DNA of 64,000 bases from Bifidobacterium asteroides (GTDB lineage: Bacteria; Actinomycetota; Actinomycetes; Actinomycetales; Bifidobacteriaceae). The notes under the pieces are model-generated. The model saw nothing but the letters and a program-made list of their open reading frames with translations, did not search any database and was not told the DNA's origin. Position numbers and translations under genes: made by a program. The stretch spans positions 124,001 through 188,000 of the forward strand of contig NZ_WKKW01000004.1 of assembly GCF_009683175.1 (NCBI RefSeq), in the 5' to 3' direction. Shown here piece after piece: positions 1-8,328 of this stretch. Positions within the stretch are counted from its first letter, which is position 1, and each line of letters starts with the position of its first letter.

Positions 1-764
1 CCCAACATGTCCGCCAGCAGGGTCAGGGCCACAGGTCCGGCCAGGGCGGCCCGGAGGATGTTGCCGCCCAACCGAACTGCCAGGGCTCCCTCCCTCATCA
101 TGGTCTGAACCTCCTGATCGGCAATCCCGCCTTCCGGGCCCACAACCACGGCAACAGGCGAGCTCGCTGGAAGCTTGTCTACGCGCTTGCGGACAGCATC
201 CCATCCAAGGTCGGCGTCCTGGTGCAGTACCAGCACCAGACCTCCCTGGTCGGTCGCCTTCCGACACCAGGAGGCAAGACCCCGGCTGTCCACCTTGTCC
301 AACAGTCGAGGACGGTAGGCCCTCCTGCTCTGCTCAGTGGCTGCGTCCAATGTGGCCTGCCAGTGCCGATCGTTGCGGCCGGGCCTCCATTTGGCTATGG
401 ATCGGTCGGCCTGCCAGGGCATGACCTGATCCACTCCGATCTGGGTGGCCATGTCGATGGCCTGCTCGTCCCTGCCGCCCTTGGCCAGGGCCTGAACAAG
501 TATCAGTTCCTTCTCGGGAGGCGCCTGGCGGCCTACATCGGTGACCTCCACCAGGCCGGTCGAAGCATCCCTGACCAGGGCGCTGATGCGCAGTCCGTCT
601 CCGTCTGATAGATCCAGCTGGTCCCCGTTCTGCAGCCTCATGGAGCTCAGGGCATGGCGACGGATGCGCTCGGGCAGGGTCAGGCGCCAGCCGGTATGGA
701 GCTCATCGCTGGCCAGCGGGGAGTCATCGTGGTCGGGATCCAGCAGGAAGAGGGGTGCAGTCAT
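1..764 (-). CDS. rsmE: 16S rRNA m3U1498 methyltransferase RsmE, C-terminus cut by window edge
   Basis: SPOUT-class methyltransferase that methylates N3 of U1498 in 16S rRNA. About 254 residues are present and the frame runs open off the left edge. Seen: the central QALAKGGRDEQAIDMATQIG segment typical of RsmE, a GPEGGI motif, and the C-terminal knot segment LGGNILRAALAGP. The usual form is LG..ILR.ETA, so the normally conserved Glu-Thr is replaced by Ala-Ala, which is slightly odd. The ATG at 764 gives the N-terminal PUA-like domain beginning MTAPLFLLD. The tRNA-Leu gene lies 120 bp upstream on the other strand. The product is cytoplasmic. Only a few C-terminal residues should be missing. Confidence 0.9.
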   Translation of the reverse strand, partial: MTAPLFLLDPDHDDSPLASDELHTGWRLTLPERIRRHALSSMRLQNGDQLDLSDGDGLRISALVRDASTGLVEVTDVGRQAPPEKELILVQALAKGGRDEQAIDMATQIGVDQVMPWQADRSIAKWRPGRNDRHWQATLDAATEQSRRAYRPRLLDKVDSRGLASWCRKATDQGGLVLVLHQDADLGWDAVRKRVDKLPASSPVAVVVGPEGGIADQEVQTMMREGALAVRLGGNILRAALAGPVALTLLADML

Positions 765-883
765 GGTGTTAGGCTACAGCCCGCCGCGGAAAAAGACCCT
801 CCCGTGACGACACGCTCCCTCAATCGCCCAGTGCGCAATATCGTCTGAGATGCTATTATTGTCTCCGTTGCGATTACGCACCT

Positions 884-972
884 GTCCGGGTGGCGGAATG
901 GTAGACGCGCTAGCTTGAGGTGCTAGTGCCTATATATATACAGGCGTACGGGTTCAACTCCCGTTCCGGACA
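884..972 (+). tRNA. tRNA-Leu (anticodon GAG)
   Basis: A full cloverleaf can be drawn. The acceptor stem GTCCGGG pairs with the 3' TTCCGGAC end (one G-U pair). The anticodon stem is CTAGC/GCTAG with a 7-nt loop TTGAGGT, placing GAG at positions 34-36. There is a long class II variable arm and a T-arm GGGTTCAACTCCC. A is the discriminator base. CCA is not encoded. The long variable arm and GAG anticodon identify leucine (CUC/CUU codons). Confidence 0.96.
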
Positions 973-1219
973 CTCGATTCCACGTCGTTGGGGCTATTGC
1001 GATTCGTATCTTTCCTGCTTTCTACATTTATTGAAATGTGCTATCGCATGGAAGATTTGTAAATCCATGCGTGGCTTGAATCGTTGCTTTGATTAATACA
1101 GCTGATCGGTACGGCTCTTTCTGACCTATTATTCGAGCTCTCCATCGAAAATGTCTCATGCTCGGTTTTCGGTTGCGCCGCCTATGCTGTTACCAGTACC
1201 AGAGGGAGGAACGGCAGAC

Positions 1220-2086
1220 GTGTTCAAGGTGAGAATCGACTCCATCGAGGATGACAGAATCGAAGCCTACACCAGGCTGACCGAGCCTCAGCTGCGCAAC
1301 CGTCTGGAACCCGCCAAGGGCCTGTTTATCGCCGAGTCCCCCAAGGTCATCGCCCGCGCCCTGGATGCCGGGGTTGAGCCTATCTCCTTCCTGGTGGAAG
1401 AGCCCTGGCTGGAGGGGATGCATTCCATGTTCGACCAGGTGGACGCAGCCTTTGGACCCGACATTCCCGTCTACGTCGCCAGCCCAGCACAGCTCAAAGC
1501 CATCACCGGCTACCGGCTACATCGGGGCGCACTAGCCGCCATGAGGCGCTGGCCTCTGCCCACTGTGGAGCAGGTTTGCCGCTCGGCAAGGCGGGTGGCC
1601 GTCATGGAGAACATTGTTGATCACACCAACATCGGCGCACTAATGCGTTCAGCGGCAGCCCTGCAGGTGGATGCGGTACTGGTAACCCCTTCCTGCTCTG
1701 ACCCTCTCTACCGCCGGGCTGCAAGGGTCTCCATGGGCACTGTCTTTCAGGTTCCCTGGACCAGGATTGGTGGCGACGATGTCCACACCTGGCCCGACCA
1801 GGGCATGCGCCAACTACACGATTTGGGCTTCACCACGGCGGCCATGGCCCTGAATCGGGATGCCATCAGCCTGGATGAACTGGCGGAGCGGCTAGGGCCT
1901 GGGCCAGACCAGATCGATCGCCTGGCCCTAATATTCGGTACCGAAGGTGATGGGCTGAGCCACAGGACCATTGCCCGAGCGGACCTGACCGTGCGCATCC
2001 CCATGAGCCACGACGTGGACAGCCTCAACGTAGCTGCCTCAAGTGCCGTGGCCTTCTACGCGACCAGACCCGAGCGTGCTAGCTGA
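1220..2086 (+). CDS. TrmH/SpoU-family RNA 2'-O-methyltransferase
   Basis: SAM-dependent ribose methyltransferase of the SPOUT superfamily, acting on tRNA or rRNA; the target is not deducible. Seen: an N-terminal substrate-binding part (LFIAESPKVIARAL), motif 1 NIVDHTNIGALMRSA, motif 2 IFGTEGDGLS, and motif 3 IPMSHDVDSLNVAASSAVAFY ending the knot. I chose the GTG at 1220 because GGGAGG lies about 10 nt upstream and homologues start close to the VFKVRIDS segment. An in-frame ATG at 1151 would add 23 residues with no clear ribosome site. The family assignment is firm and the substrate unknown. Confidence 0.88.
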   Translation: MFKVRIDSIEDDRIEAYTRLTEPQLRNRLEPAKGLFIAESPKVIARALDAGVEPISFLVEEPWLEGMHSMFDQVDAAFGPDIPVYVASPAQLKAITGYRLHRGALAAMRRWPLPTVEQVCRSARRVAVMENIVDHTNIGALMRSAAALQVDAVLVTPSCSDPLYRRAARVSMGTVFQVPWTRIGGDDVHTWPDQGMRQLHDLGFTTAAMALNRDAISLDELAERLGPGPDQIDRLALIFGTEGDGLSHRTIARADLTVRIPMSHDVDSLNVAASSAVAFYATRPERAS

Positions 2087-2239
2087 CTAAGCCAGCGCCT
2101 GAGCCCTCTGATATGTAGCAAATTCCTACTGCTCTCCGCCGCCTCGCTTCATCGCAGGGCACCTAATATTGGGGAACCATTGACATCAGGTATCCTCCAC
2201 TATCAGACAACCGCGAAATGTCGAATGCCCTCGACGGAA

Positions 2240-3592
2240 TCAGTTCTGCTGAGAGACGGCTGGCGAATCCTCATGAATGTAGTCGTCAGGGTCGATGGTT
2301 CCCCGCCAGCGGCCGATGGCCTTGAGACCGTGGTACATGACCAGCGTGGCCACCGATCCGATGGCGATGCCGTTGAAGCTGACCCCAGCCACCGCGAAAG
2401 TGAAGTCCGCGATGCCCACGATCATGACGACGGCGCCCACGGTCATGTTGACGGACTTGCCGAAGTCCACCTTGTTCTCCACCCAGATACGGATGCCCAG
2501 CATGCCGATCATGCCGTAGAGCATGGTGGTGACCCCGCCCAGAACGCCGGTGGGGATGGTGTTGATGATGGCTCCGAACTTGGGGCAGAGGGAGAGCAGG
2601 AAGGCGAAAATGGCGGCGCACCAGTAGGCGGCCGTGGAGTAGACCTTGGTGGCGGCCATGACGCCGATGTTCTCCGCGTAAGTGGTGGTTCCCGAGCCTC
2701 CGCCCAGTCCGGCCAGTGTGGTGCCTAGTCCGTCGGCCATCAGGGCGGTGCCGATCTGATCGTCATAATCGCGGCCGGTCATGAGCGCTACCGACTTTAC
2801 GTGACCAATGTTCTCGGCCACAAGGACCAGCACCACGGGGATGAACATGGCCAGGACGGATGGGTCTGCTTGGGGGGTGTGGAAGTGAGGCAGGCCGAAC
2901 CAGGCGGCCTTCTCCACAGCCGCGAAGTCGACCTGCCCTTGGGTGACCGCGAAAATGTAGCCGACGATGACACCCAGAAGGATGTTGAGACGGCCGATCA
3001 GGCCCTTGAAGAGGACGGCTATCAGCATGACGGCCACCAGGGTGACCAGGGCGGTCAATGGTGCGGATTTGAAGTTCTTCCAGGCAGAAGGGGCCAGATT
3101 GAAGCCGATGATGGCCACGATGGCACCGTTGACCACCGGGGGCATGATCATATCGATCCATCGCGAGCCGGCGAAGTGGACGATCAGGCCGATCAGGAAG
3201 AGCAGGGCGCCGGTGACCATGATCCCAAAGGAGGCCACAGCCAGACCCTTGTGGGCGGTGGTCACTGCCAGGACGGGAGCGATGAAGCCGAAGGAACTGC
3301 CCAGGTAGGAGGGCAGACGGTTGCGGTTGATCAGCAGGAAGAGGGCCGTGGACATGGCCGTGAAGAAGAGCGTGGTAGAAGGGTCGAATCCGGTCAGAAT
3401 GGGAACCAGGAAGGTGGAGCCGAACATGGCGATGACATGCTGGGCACCGATGCCCGCCGTACGTGGCCATGTGAGTCGCTCATCGGGTTCCACCACTTCG
3501 CCCGGAGCCAATGTTTTCCCGTCGCCGTGCAGTTTCCAGCCCATGGACAATGCCATTTCACTGTGCTTTCTCTCGTGCGCCGTGCCGGTCAC
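2240..3592 (-). CDS. uraA: uracil/xanthine permease (NCS2 family, UraA type)
   Basis: Proton-coupled nucleobase importer of the inner membrane, 450 residues, normal NCS2 length. Seen: a hydrophilic N-terminus ending in ERLTWPRTAGIGAQHVIAMFGSTFLVP, which is typical of UraA, then about 12-14 hydrophobic segments. The substrate-site signatures are LVLVAENIGHVKSVA and the NCS2 stretch GLGGGSGTTTYAENIGVMAAT. The gene stands alone and convergent with the methyltransferase to its left. It is 66 bp from the start of the neighbouring suf-end gene and outside that operon's tight spacing. Uracil is the likelier substrate because of the AENIG motifs, but xanthine cannot be excluded. Confidence 0.9.
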   Translation of the reverse strand: MTGTAHERKHSEMALSMGWKLHGDGKTLAPGEVVEPDERLTWPRTAGIGAQHVIAMFGSTFLVPILTGFDPSTTLFFTAMSTALFLLINRNRLPSYLGSSFGFIAPVLAVTTAHKGLAVASFGIMVTGALLFLIGLIVHFAGSRWIDMIMPPVVNGAIVAIIGFNLAPSAWKNFKSAPLTALVTLVAVMLIAVLFKGLIGRLNILLGVIVGYIFAVTQGQVDFAAVEKAAWFGLPHFHTPQADPSVLAMFIPVVLVLVAENIGHVKSVALMTGRDYDDQIGTALMADGLGTTLAGLGGGSGTTTYAENIGVMAATKVYSTAAYWCAAIFAFLLSLCPKFGAIINTIPTGVLGGVTTMLYGMIGMLGIRIWVENKVDFGKSVNMTVGAVVMIVGIADFTFAVAGVSFNGIAIGSVATLVMYHGLKAIGRWRGTIDPDDYIHEDSPAVSQQN

Positions 3593-3657
3593 GGCGGACC
3601 GGAATCATCAGTATATTCACATGGGAGGACCCGAGACCATCTACCGGGCGGATGGTC

Positions 3658-4380
3658 TCACTGATAGGTGGGCATGTTCTCGAAGTTGAAGCCGATGGCG
3701 GCCAATTGTTCACGACCCTCAGGAGTGATCATGTCCAGGGTCCAACGCGGCGACCAGGTCCAGTCGATGCGGAACTCCTCGACCAGGCCCGCCAGGACGC
3801 TGGCGCATTGGTCCTCAATCAGGTCGGTCAGCGGGCAGGCCGGCGTGGTCAGGGTCATGGTGATGATGGCCCGTCCCAGTTCGTCGATTTCGATGCCATA
3901 GACCAATCCCAGATCGACCACGTCAATGCCCAGCTCGGGATCGATGACCTGGTGCAGGGCCTCCCTGACATCCTCGGCTGTGGCCCGGCCTATGTCGTCG
4001 ACGGCCTTGAGAGGGATGGCCTCCTCAGCGGCTGCCTCGGCATCAGCGGCATTCTGGTCTGCAGTCTTCTCACCATTGGCGGCCGACGCACTGGCCGAAG
4101 TTTGGGCACTCGAGCCTTGGTCCGCTGACGGGCCTTCAGGGGAGCCTTCAGAGTTAGCTGTGTTGGCACGCTGATCGTCGGACTTGGCCGAATCGGACTT
4201 CTTGTCCGCCTGGCCGTCAACCTGACGCATGGAGCCGCCTTCGGCCGACTTCAGAACCGTCTCGGCACCCAGGGGATTGCTGGCCAGGGCCTGTGCCGTG
4301 CCGGGATCGCTGATGGCCCTGCCCACCGAGGCCAGGATGGAGTCCTGGGGTTCGGGCACCAGATTCGTATTACCGCTCAT
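3658..4380 (-). CDS. sufT: SufT-like DUF59 (MIP18) iron-sulfur maturation protein with long disordered N-terminus
   Basis: Likely assists Fe-S cluster insertion as last gene of the suf operon. The C-terminal part (about residues 135-240) is a DUF59/MIP18 domain with DPELGIDVVDLGLVYGI and the conserved Cys in TTPACPLTDLIE. Residues about 50-130 are a Ser/Ala/Asp/Glu-rich, probably disordered stretch. This makes the protein more than twice the usual 100-120 residues. Its ATG overlaps the sufU stop by 4 nt, so the two are translationally coupled. The first about 50 residues (SILASVGRAISDPGTAQAL) are also outside the DUF59 domain. Domain assignment is firm, the SufT name is by context. Confidence 0.85.
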   Translation of the reverse strand: MSGNTNLVPEPQDSILASVGRAISDPGTAQALASNPLGAETVLKSAEGGSMRQVDGQADKKSDSAKSDDQRANTANSEGSPEGPSADQGSSAQTSASASAANGEKTADQNAADAEAAAEEAIPLKAVDDIGRATAEDVREALHQVIDPELGIDVVDLGLVYGIEIDELGRAIITMTLTTPACPLTDLIEDQCASVLAGLVEEFRIDWTWSPRWTLDMITPEGREQLAAIGFNFENMPTYQ

Positions 4381-4964
4381 ACCTGCTCCTCCTTCTCACC
4401 TTTGTCGCCTTCTCGTCCGGCTGACAGGGCTTGGGCCACCGAGGCCTTCATGCCCTCCCAGCCCAGCAGGGCGCATTTGATTCGCATGGGATACTTGGAC
4501 ACGCCCTGGAAGACCATGGCATCGCCAAGAGCGTCCTGCGTCTTCTCGTCCTCAAGTCCGGCTCCGCGCGACTCCATGAGCTTGCGGAAGTCGGCAGCCA
4601 GGTCCATGGCATGATCGACGGTCTGCCCCTGGACCAGATCCACCATAATGGACAGGCTGGCCTGGCTGATTGAGCAACCCGAACCCTGCCAGACGATCCG
4701 CTGGATGAGGTCGGGACCGCCCTGCTCGCCGGGCGCCACCTCCACATGGATGGTGGCCTGATCCCCGCAGGTGGGATTGAACTGATGGGACTCGGCAGCC
4801 AGGCAGGCCTCATGCTCCACCCTGATGGTCACGCCGTCGCCATCCGGGTCCCCCCCGGCATCAGCCTGATCCCCTACACGCCCGTGAGGATCCCGGGCTG
4901 CGTCCAGGATCACCTCCTGGTACATCTGCTCCAGTTCCTCGTCATCCATCCCGAAATCCGCCAT
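4377..4964 (-). CDS. sufU: SufU: zinc-dependent sulfurtransferase partner of SufS
   Basis: IscU-fold protein that accepts persulfide sulfur from SufS and passes it to the SufBCD scaffold. Seen: the N-terminal helix LEQMYQEVILD, then the metal ligands Cys66 (NPTCGD, with Asp68), Cys97 (GSGCSISQAS) and Cys164 (RIKCALLGW). These are the three Cys and one Asp expected in SufU. At 195 residues it exceeds the usual about 150. The excess is a hydrophilic insertion at about residues 30-60 between the first helix and the first Cys, and an acidic/basic C-terminal tail. It lies 60 bp after sufS and overlaps the next gene. Confidence 0.94.
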   Translation of the reverse strand: MADFGMDDEELEQMYQEVILDAARDPHGRVGDQADAGGDPDGDGVTIRVEHEACLAAESHQFNPTCGDQATIHVEVAPGEQGGPDLIQRIVWQGSGCSISQASLSIMVDLVQGQTVDHAMDLAADFRKLMESRGAGLEDEKTQDALGDAMVFQGVSKYPMRIKCALLGWEGMKASVAQALSAGREGDKGEKEEQV

Positions 4965-5024
4965 GTCCTTAAACCTACCAGTATGTCTTTGCCAAAACCG
5001 TCGATGCGCTGCCGGTGAAGACCC

Positions 5025-6299
5025 TCAGGCCACCCGGAAGAACTTGCGGACCCCGGAGACGGCATCCAGCAGGGCATCCGTGTCGGCCACGGTATTGTAC
5101 ACGCCGGTCGAGGCCCGGTTGGAGGCCATCAGGCCGAAGTGCCGATGGACCGGTTGGGCGCAGTGGTGTCCCACGCGGATGGCAATGCCGCGCGAATCCA
5201 CATACTGGCCCACGTCATGGGGATGGACCCCCTGCACGTCGAAGGCAACCGTGCCGATCCGATCCTTCGGAGTGGTCGGCCCCAGGATGCGTACCCCGTC
5301 CAACTCCCCCAGCCTCAACAGACCGGCGGTGATGGCCTTCTCGTGTTCGGCCACGTTCTCCATGCCCAGATTCATCAGCCAATCGGCGGCTACGCCAGCA
5401 CCGATCATCTGGGCCACCGGCTGGGTGCCGGCCTCGAACCGGGCCGGAGGATCCATGTAGCTGGCTGGACGGTCCAGATAGGCCAGCTCCACCATGGATC
5501 CGCCGAATGATGCCGGGGGCAGGGCCTCAAGCAGCTCTCGGCGGCCATAGAGGAAGCCCACACCGGTGGGGCCATACATCTTGTGCGCACTCCAGGCGGC
5601 AAAGTCCACATCCATGGCGTGCAGATCGATAGGCAGGTGAGGCACCGACTGGCACACATCCAGCACCACCAGGGCGCCCACCTGGTGGGCAAGGCGGACG
5701 ATGGGCTTGATGTCGGTGATGGCGCCGGTCACATTGCTGACGTGGGTGACGGCGACCACCTTGGTCCGCTCGGTGATGATCTGGTCGGCGGTATCGGCCA
5801 GAACACGGCCTTCAGGGTCCAGATCAAAGTACTTGAGGACCGCCCCGGTCCGGTAGCAGAGCTCCTGGAAGGGCAGGAGGACCGAGTGATGCTCGGCCTT
5901 GCTGACCACGACTTCATCGCCAGGCTTCAAGGCGAATCGACGTGCTGCCTTGCCTCCACGGCCCAGGCTGGCGTTGCCGAAGGAGGTGGCCAACAGGTTC
6001 AGAGCGGCTGTGGCCCCGGCGGTGACGACAATCTCCTCTGCGCCCTCCTGGCCTTCTGCGCCGACCAGGGCGGCCACGCGGGAGCGGGCATGCTCGAAGG
6101 CCATGGTGCTGCGGGCGGCCAATTCGTGCGCGCCCCGATGCACCCCGGCATTGTCCTTCAGATAGAAGTCCCGAACGGCATCGATGACCGCCAGGGGCTT
6201 CTGGGCAGTGGCAGCCGAATCCAGATAGACCAGGGGGTGGCCATGCACCTGCTGGTCCAGAATCGGAAACTGCTGCCGGATGCTGTCATCGATGACCAT
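5025..6299 (-). CDS. sufS: SufS cysteine desulfurase
   Basis: PLP-dependent group II cysteine desulfurase, which releases sulfur from cysteine as an enzyme persulfide for Fe-S assembly. The 424 residues match family length. Seen: N-terminal HPLVYLDSAATAQKP, the PLP lysine region AWSAHKMYGPTGVGFLYGR, and the active-site loop GHHCAQPVHRHFG with the nucleophilic Cys380. A short insertion (GNASLGRGGKAARRF) after about residue 105 lengthens the loop before the PLP domain. It lies 21 bp after sufC and 60 bp before sufU, in the same operon. Confidence 0.96.
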   Translation of the reverse strand: MVIDDSIRQQFPILDQQVHGHPLVYLDSAATAQKPLAVIDAVRDFYLKDNAGVHRGAHELAARSTMAFEHARSRVAALVGAEGQEGAEEIVVTAGATAALNLLATSFGNASLGRGGKAARRFALKPGDEVVVSKAEHHSVLLPFQELCYRTGAVLKYFDLDPEGRVLADTADQIITERTKVVAVTHVSNVTGAITDIKPIVRLAHQVGALVVLDVCQSVPHLPIDLHAMDVDFAAWSAHKMYGPTGVGFLYGRRELLEALPPASFGGSMVELAYLDRPASYMDPPARFEAGTQPVAQMIGAGVAADWLMNLGMENVAEHEKAITAGLLRLGELDGVRILGPTTPKDRIGTVAFDVQGVHPHDVGQYVDSRGIAIRVGHHCAQPVHRHFGLMASNRASTGVYNTVADTDALLDAVSGVRKFFRVA

Positions 6300-6320
6300 T
6301 GCGGACCCCTTCTCTTATCC

Positions 6321-7100
6321 TCAGGCCAGGGCTGATTCCGAGTTGGCGCCCTCGGGCAGGTACTGGTCGTACCCGGTCTCCTCCAGGGTGTCGGCCAGCT
6401 CGGGACCGCCGGTCTTCACGAAGCGACCGTCGGCGAAGACATGGACGATGTCAGGCTTGATGTACTTGAGGATCCTGGTGTAGTGGGTGACCATGAGCAC
6501 GCCCATGCCGGTGTTCTCCTTGGCTCTGTTGACCCCTTCGGAGACGATGCGCAGAGCGTCCACGTCCAGCCCGGAGTCGGTTTCGTCCAGGATGGCGAAC
6601 TTGGGCTTGAGCAGCTCCAGCTGCAGGACCTCGGCCCGCTTCTTCTCGCCGCCCGAGAAGCCCTCGTTGACCGAGCGCCGGGCGAATTTGGAATCCATGC
6701 GCAGCCGCTTCATGGCATCGTTCAGATCCTTGGTCCACTGGCGGATGGCCGGGGCCTTGCCATCGACCTCGGTCTTGGCGGTACGCAGGAAGTTGGTCAT
6801 GGACACACCCGGCACCTCGACCGGGTACTGCATGGCCAGGAAGAGTCCGGCCTTGGCCCGCTCGTCCGGGGTCATCTTGAGCAGATCGTGCCCATCCAGC
6901 AGGGCCTGGCCCGAATCCACCTCATACTTGGGATGACCCGCCAGGGTGTAGGCCAGGGTGGACTTGCCCGACCCGTTGGGGCCCATGATGGCGTGGGTCT
7001 CACCGGAGTGGACGGTCAGCGTGGCCCCCTTGAGGATCTGCTTGCGACCCTCCTTGGTCTCCACTGAGACGTGCAGATCCTTTATTTCCAATGTGGACAT
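6321..7100 (-). CDS. sufC: SufC ATPase of the SufBCD scaffold
   Basis: Cytosolic ABC-type ATPase that drives cluster assembly on SufB-SufD. The 259 residues match the family. Seen: Walker A GPNGSGKST, the Q-loop LFLAMQYPVEVPGVS, the signature GFSGGEKKRAEVLQL, Walker B AILDETDSGLDVDAL and the H-loop MVTHYTR. The DETDSGLD form of Walker B is the SufC hallmark that distinguishes it from transporter ATPases. It starts 1 bp after the sufD stop. Confidence 0.97.
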   Translation of the reverse strand: MSTLEIKDLHVSVETKEGRKQILKGATLTVHSGETHAIMGPNGSGKSTLAYTLAGHPKYEVDSGQALLDGHDLLKMTPDERAKAGLFLAMQYPVEVPGVSMTNFLRTAKTEVDGKAPAIRQWTKDLNDAMKRLRMDSKFARRSVNEGFSGGEKKRAEVLQLELLKPKFAILDETDSGLDVDALRIVSEGVNRAKENTGMGVLMVTHYTRILKYIKPDIVHVFADGRFVKTGGPELADTLEETGYDQYLPEGANSESALA

Positions 7101-7101
7101 G

Positions 7102-8328
7102 TCAGTTCTCCTCCAAAACGTGCTGCATCTCTTGATCCTCGCCGGCCGCCAGCCTGCGGTCGATGACCCCCATCAGGTGCCCGGAGACGCTGGGGACATC
7201 GATCTCCTCCACCAGTTCTCCGAAGAAGCCCCGGACCACCAGCTTGCGGGCCTCCTGCTCGGGGATGCCGCGGGACTGCAGGTAGAAAAGCTCCTCGTCG
7301 TCGAAGCGTCCGACCGAACTGGCATGGCCTGCCCCGATGATGTCGCCGTTCTCGATCTCCAGGTTGGGCTCGGAGTCGGCGATGGCCCCAGGGGTCAGCA
7401 CCAGATTCCTGTTGAGCTCGTAGGAGTCGGTTCCAGGCGCGGTGGGCTGAATGAGCGCGTTGCCCACCCAGGTGGTATGCGCGCCGATTCCGTCCAGGGC
7501 CCCCTTGTAGACCACACGGGACTTGCAGTTGGGATGGTTGTGCACCACCATGGTCCGGTGCTCCATGTGCTGGCCGGGATCGACGAAATAGATGCCCAGC
7601 ATGTTCAGGTCGCCCTGCTCGCCGCCGAAGTCCTGGTCCATCCGCAGCCGCACCACATCGCCGCCCAGGCTGACCACCGAGTGACGCAGGGAGGCCTCGG
7701 CGCCCAGGTGGATGCGGTGGTTGCCTACATGCTTGCTGCCCTTGTCCCACTCCTGGATGAAGGTGGTCGACATCTGCGAATTGTCACCGATGTCGATTTC
7801 AACGCCCTCAGCCAGACGTGCCTGGCCCTGATGCTCAACCACCAGATCGGCCTTGGTGCCCGCCTCTGCCTTGATGACCAGGTGGAAGGCGTCCAATTCA
7901 GGGCCGCCGCCGTCCACACGGACCAGCACGGGCTGATCCAGGGTGCCCCTGAGGTTGACCACGGTCGCCTGTTTGCCGCTGGCCCACTCCACAGCGGCTG
8001 CTCGGTCGCTGGGCTTGAGGACGGTGCCGCAGGGGGCCTGATCCATGGGAATCCGGCTGAAGCTGACCTGGTCCGCAGGCGGTTCCGACCCGTCGATCAT
8101 GGAGACCGAGACCTTGGTCAGGCCGCTGGGCTGGAAGACGGTGAAGAACTCCTCCATCCGGTCGATGGGGGTGAACCGCCAGTCATCCTGCTTGCGGGTG
8201 GGCATGGGGAAGTCGTCAGGATCGAAGGAGCGGGGCTCCTTGTCGGCGCTGGACGGCATGGTGGCCGGGAAAGCATAGGGATCCTTGGGATCCGCGTGCG
8301 GAATGGTTACTTCGCTCTTCTGTGACAT
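7102..8328 (-). CDS. sufD: SufD scaffold subunit
   Basis: Partner of SufB and SufC in the Fe-S scaffold complex, 408 residues. Seen: the N-terminal W-R-containing region KQDDWRFTPID, a long right-handed beta-helix core, and the C-terminal helical end RGIPEQEARKLVVRGFFGELVEEI shared by SufB and SufD. The core FYLQSRGI..EA motif is in place. The start overlaps the sufB stop by 1 nt, consistent with coupled translation in the suf operon. Confidence 0.95.
   Translation of the reverse strand: MSQKSEVTIPHADPKDPYAFPATMPSSADKEPRSFDPDDFPMPTRKQDDWRFTPIDRMEEFFTVFQPSGLTKVSVSMIDGSEPPADQVSFSRIPMDQAPCGTVLKPSDRAAAVEWASGKQATVVNLRGTLDQPVLVRVDGGGPELDAFHLVIKAEAGTKADLVVEHQGQARLAEGVEIDIGDNSQMSTTFIQEWDKGSKHVGNHRIHLGAEASLRHSVVSLGGDVVRLRMDQDFGGEQGDLNMLGIYFVDPGQHMEHRTMVVHNHPNCKSRVVYKGALDGIGAHTTWVGNALIQPTAPGTDSYELNRNLVLTPGAIADSEPNLEIENGDIIGAGHASSVGRFDDEELFYLQSRGIPEQEARKLVVRGFFGELVEEIDVPSVSGHLMGVIDRRLAAGEDQEMQHVLEEN

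Noticed and set aside
222-848. Plus-strand open frames over rsmE
   Set aside because: They are shadows of the minus-strand rsmE gene, whose motifs are clear.
1045-1071. 8-bp inverted repeat CGCATGGA/TCCATGCG between tRNA-Leu and the methyltransferase
   Set aside because: No T-run, weak stem; not enough to call a terminator or regulator.
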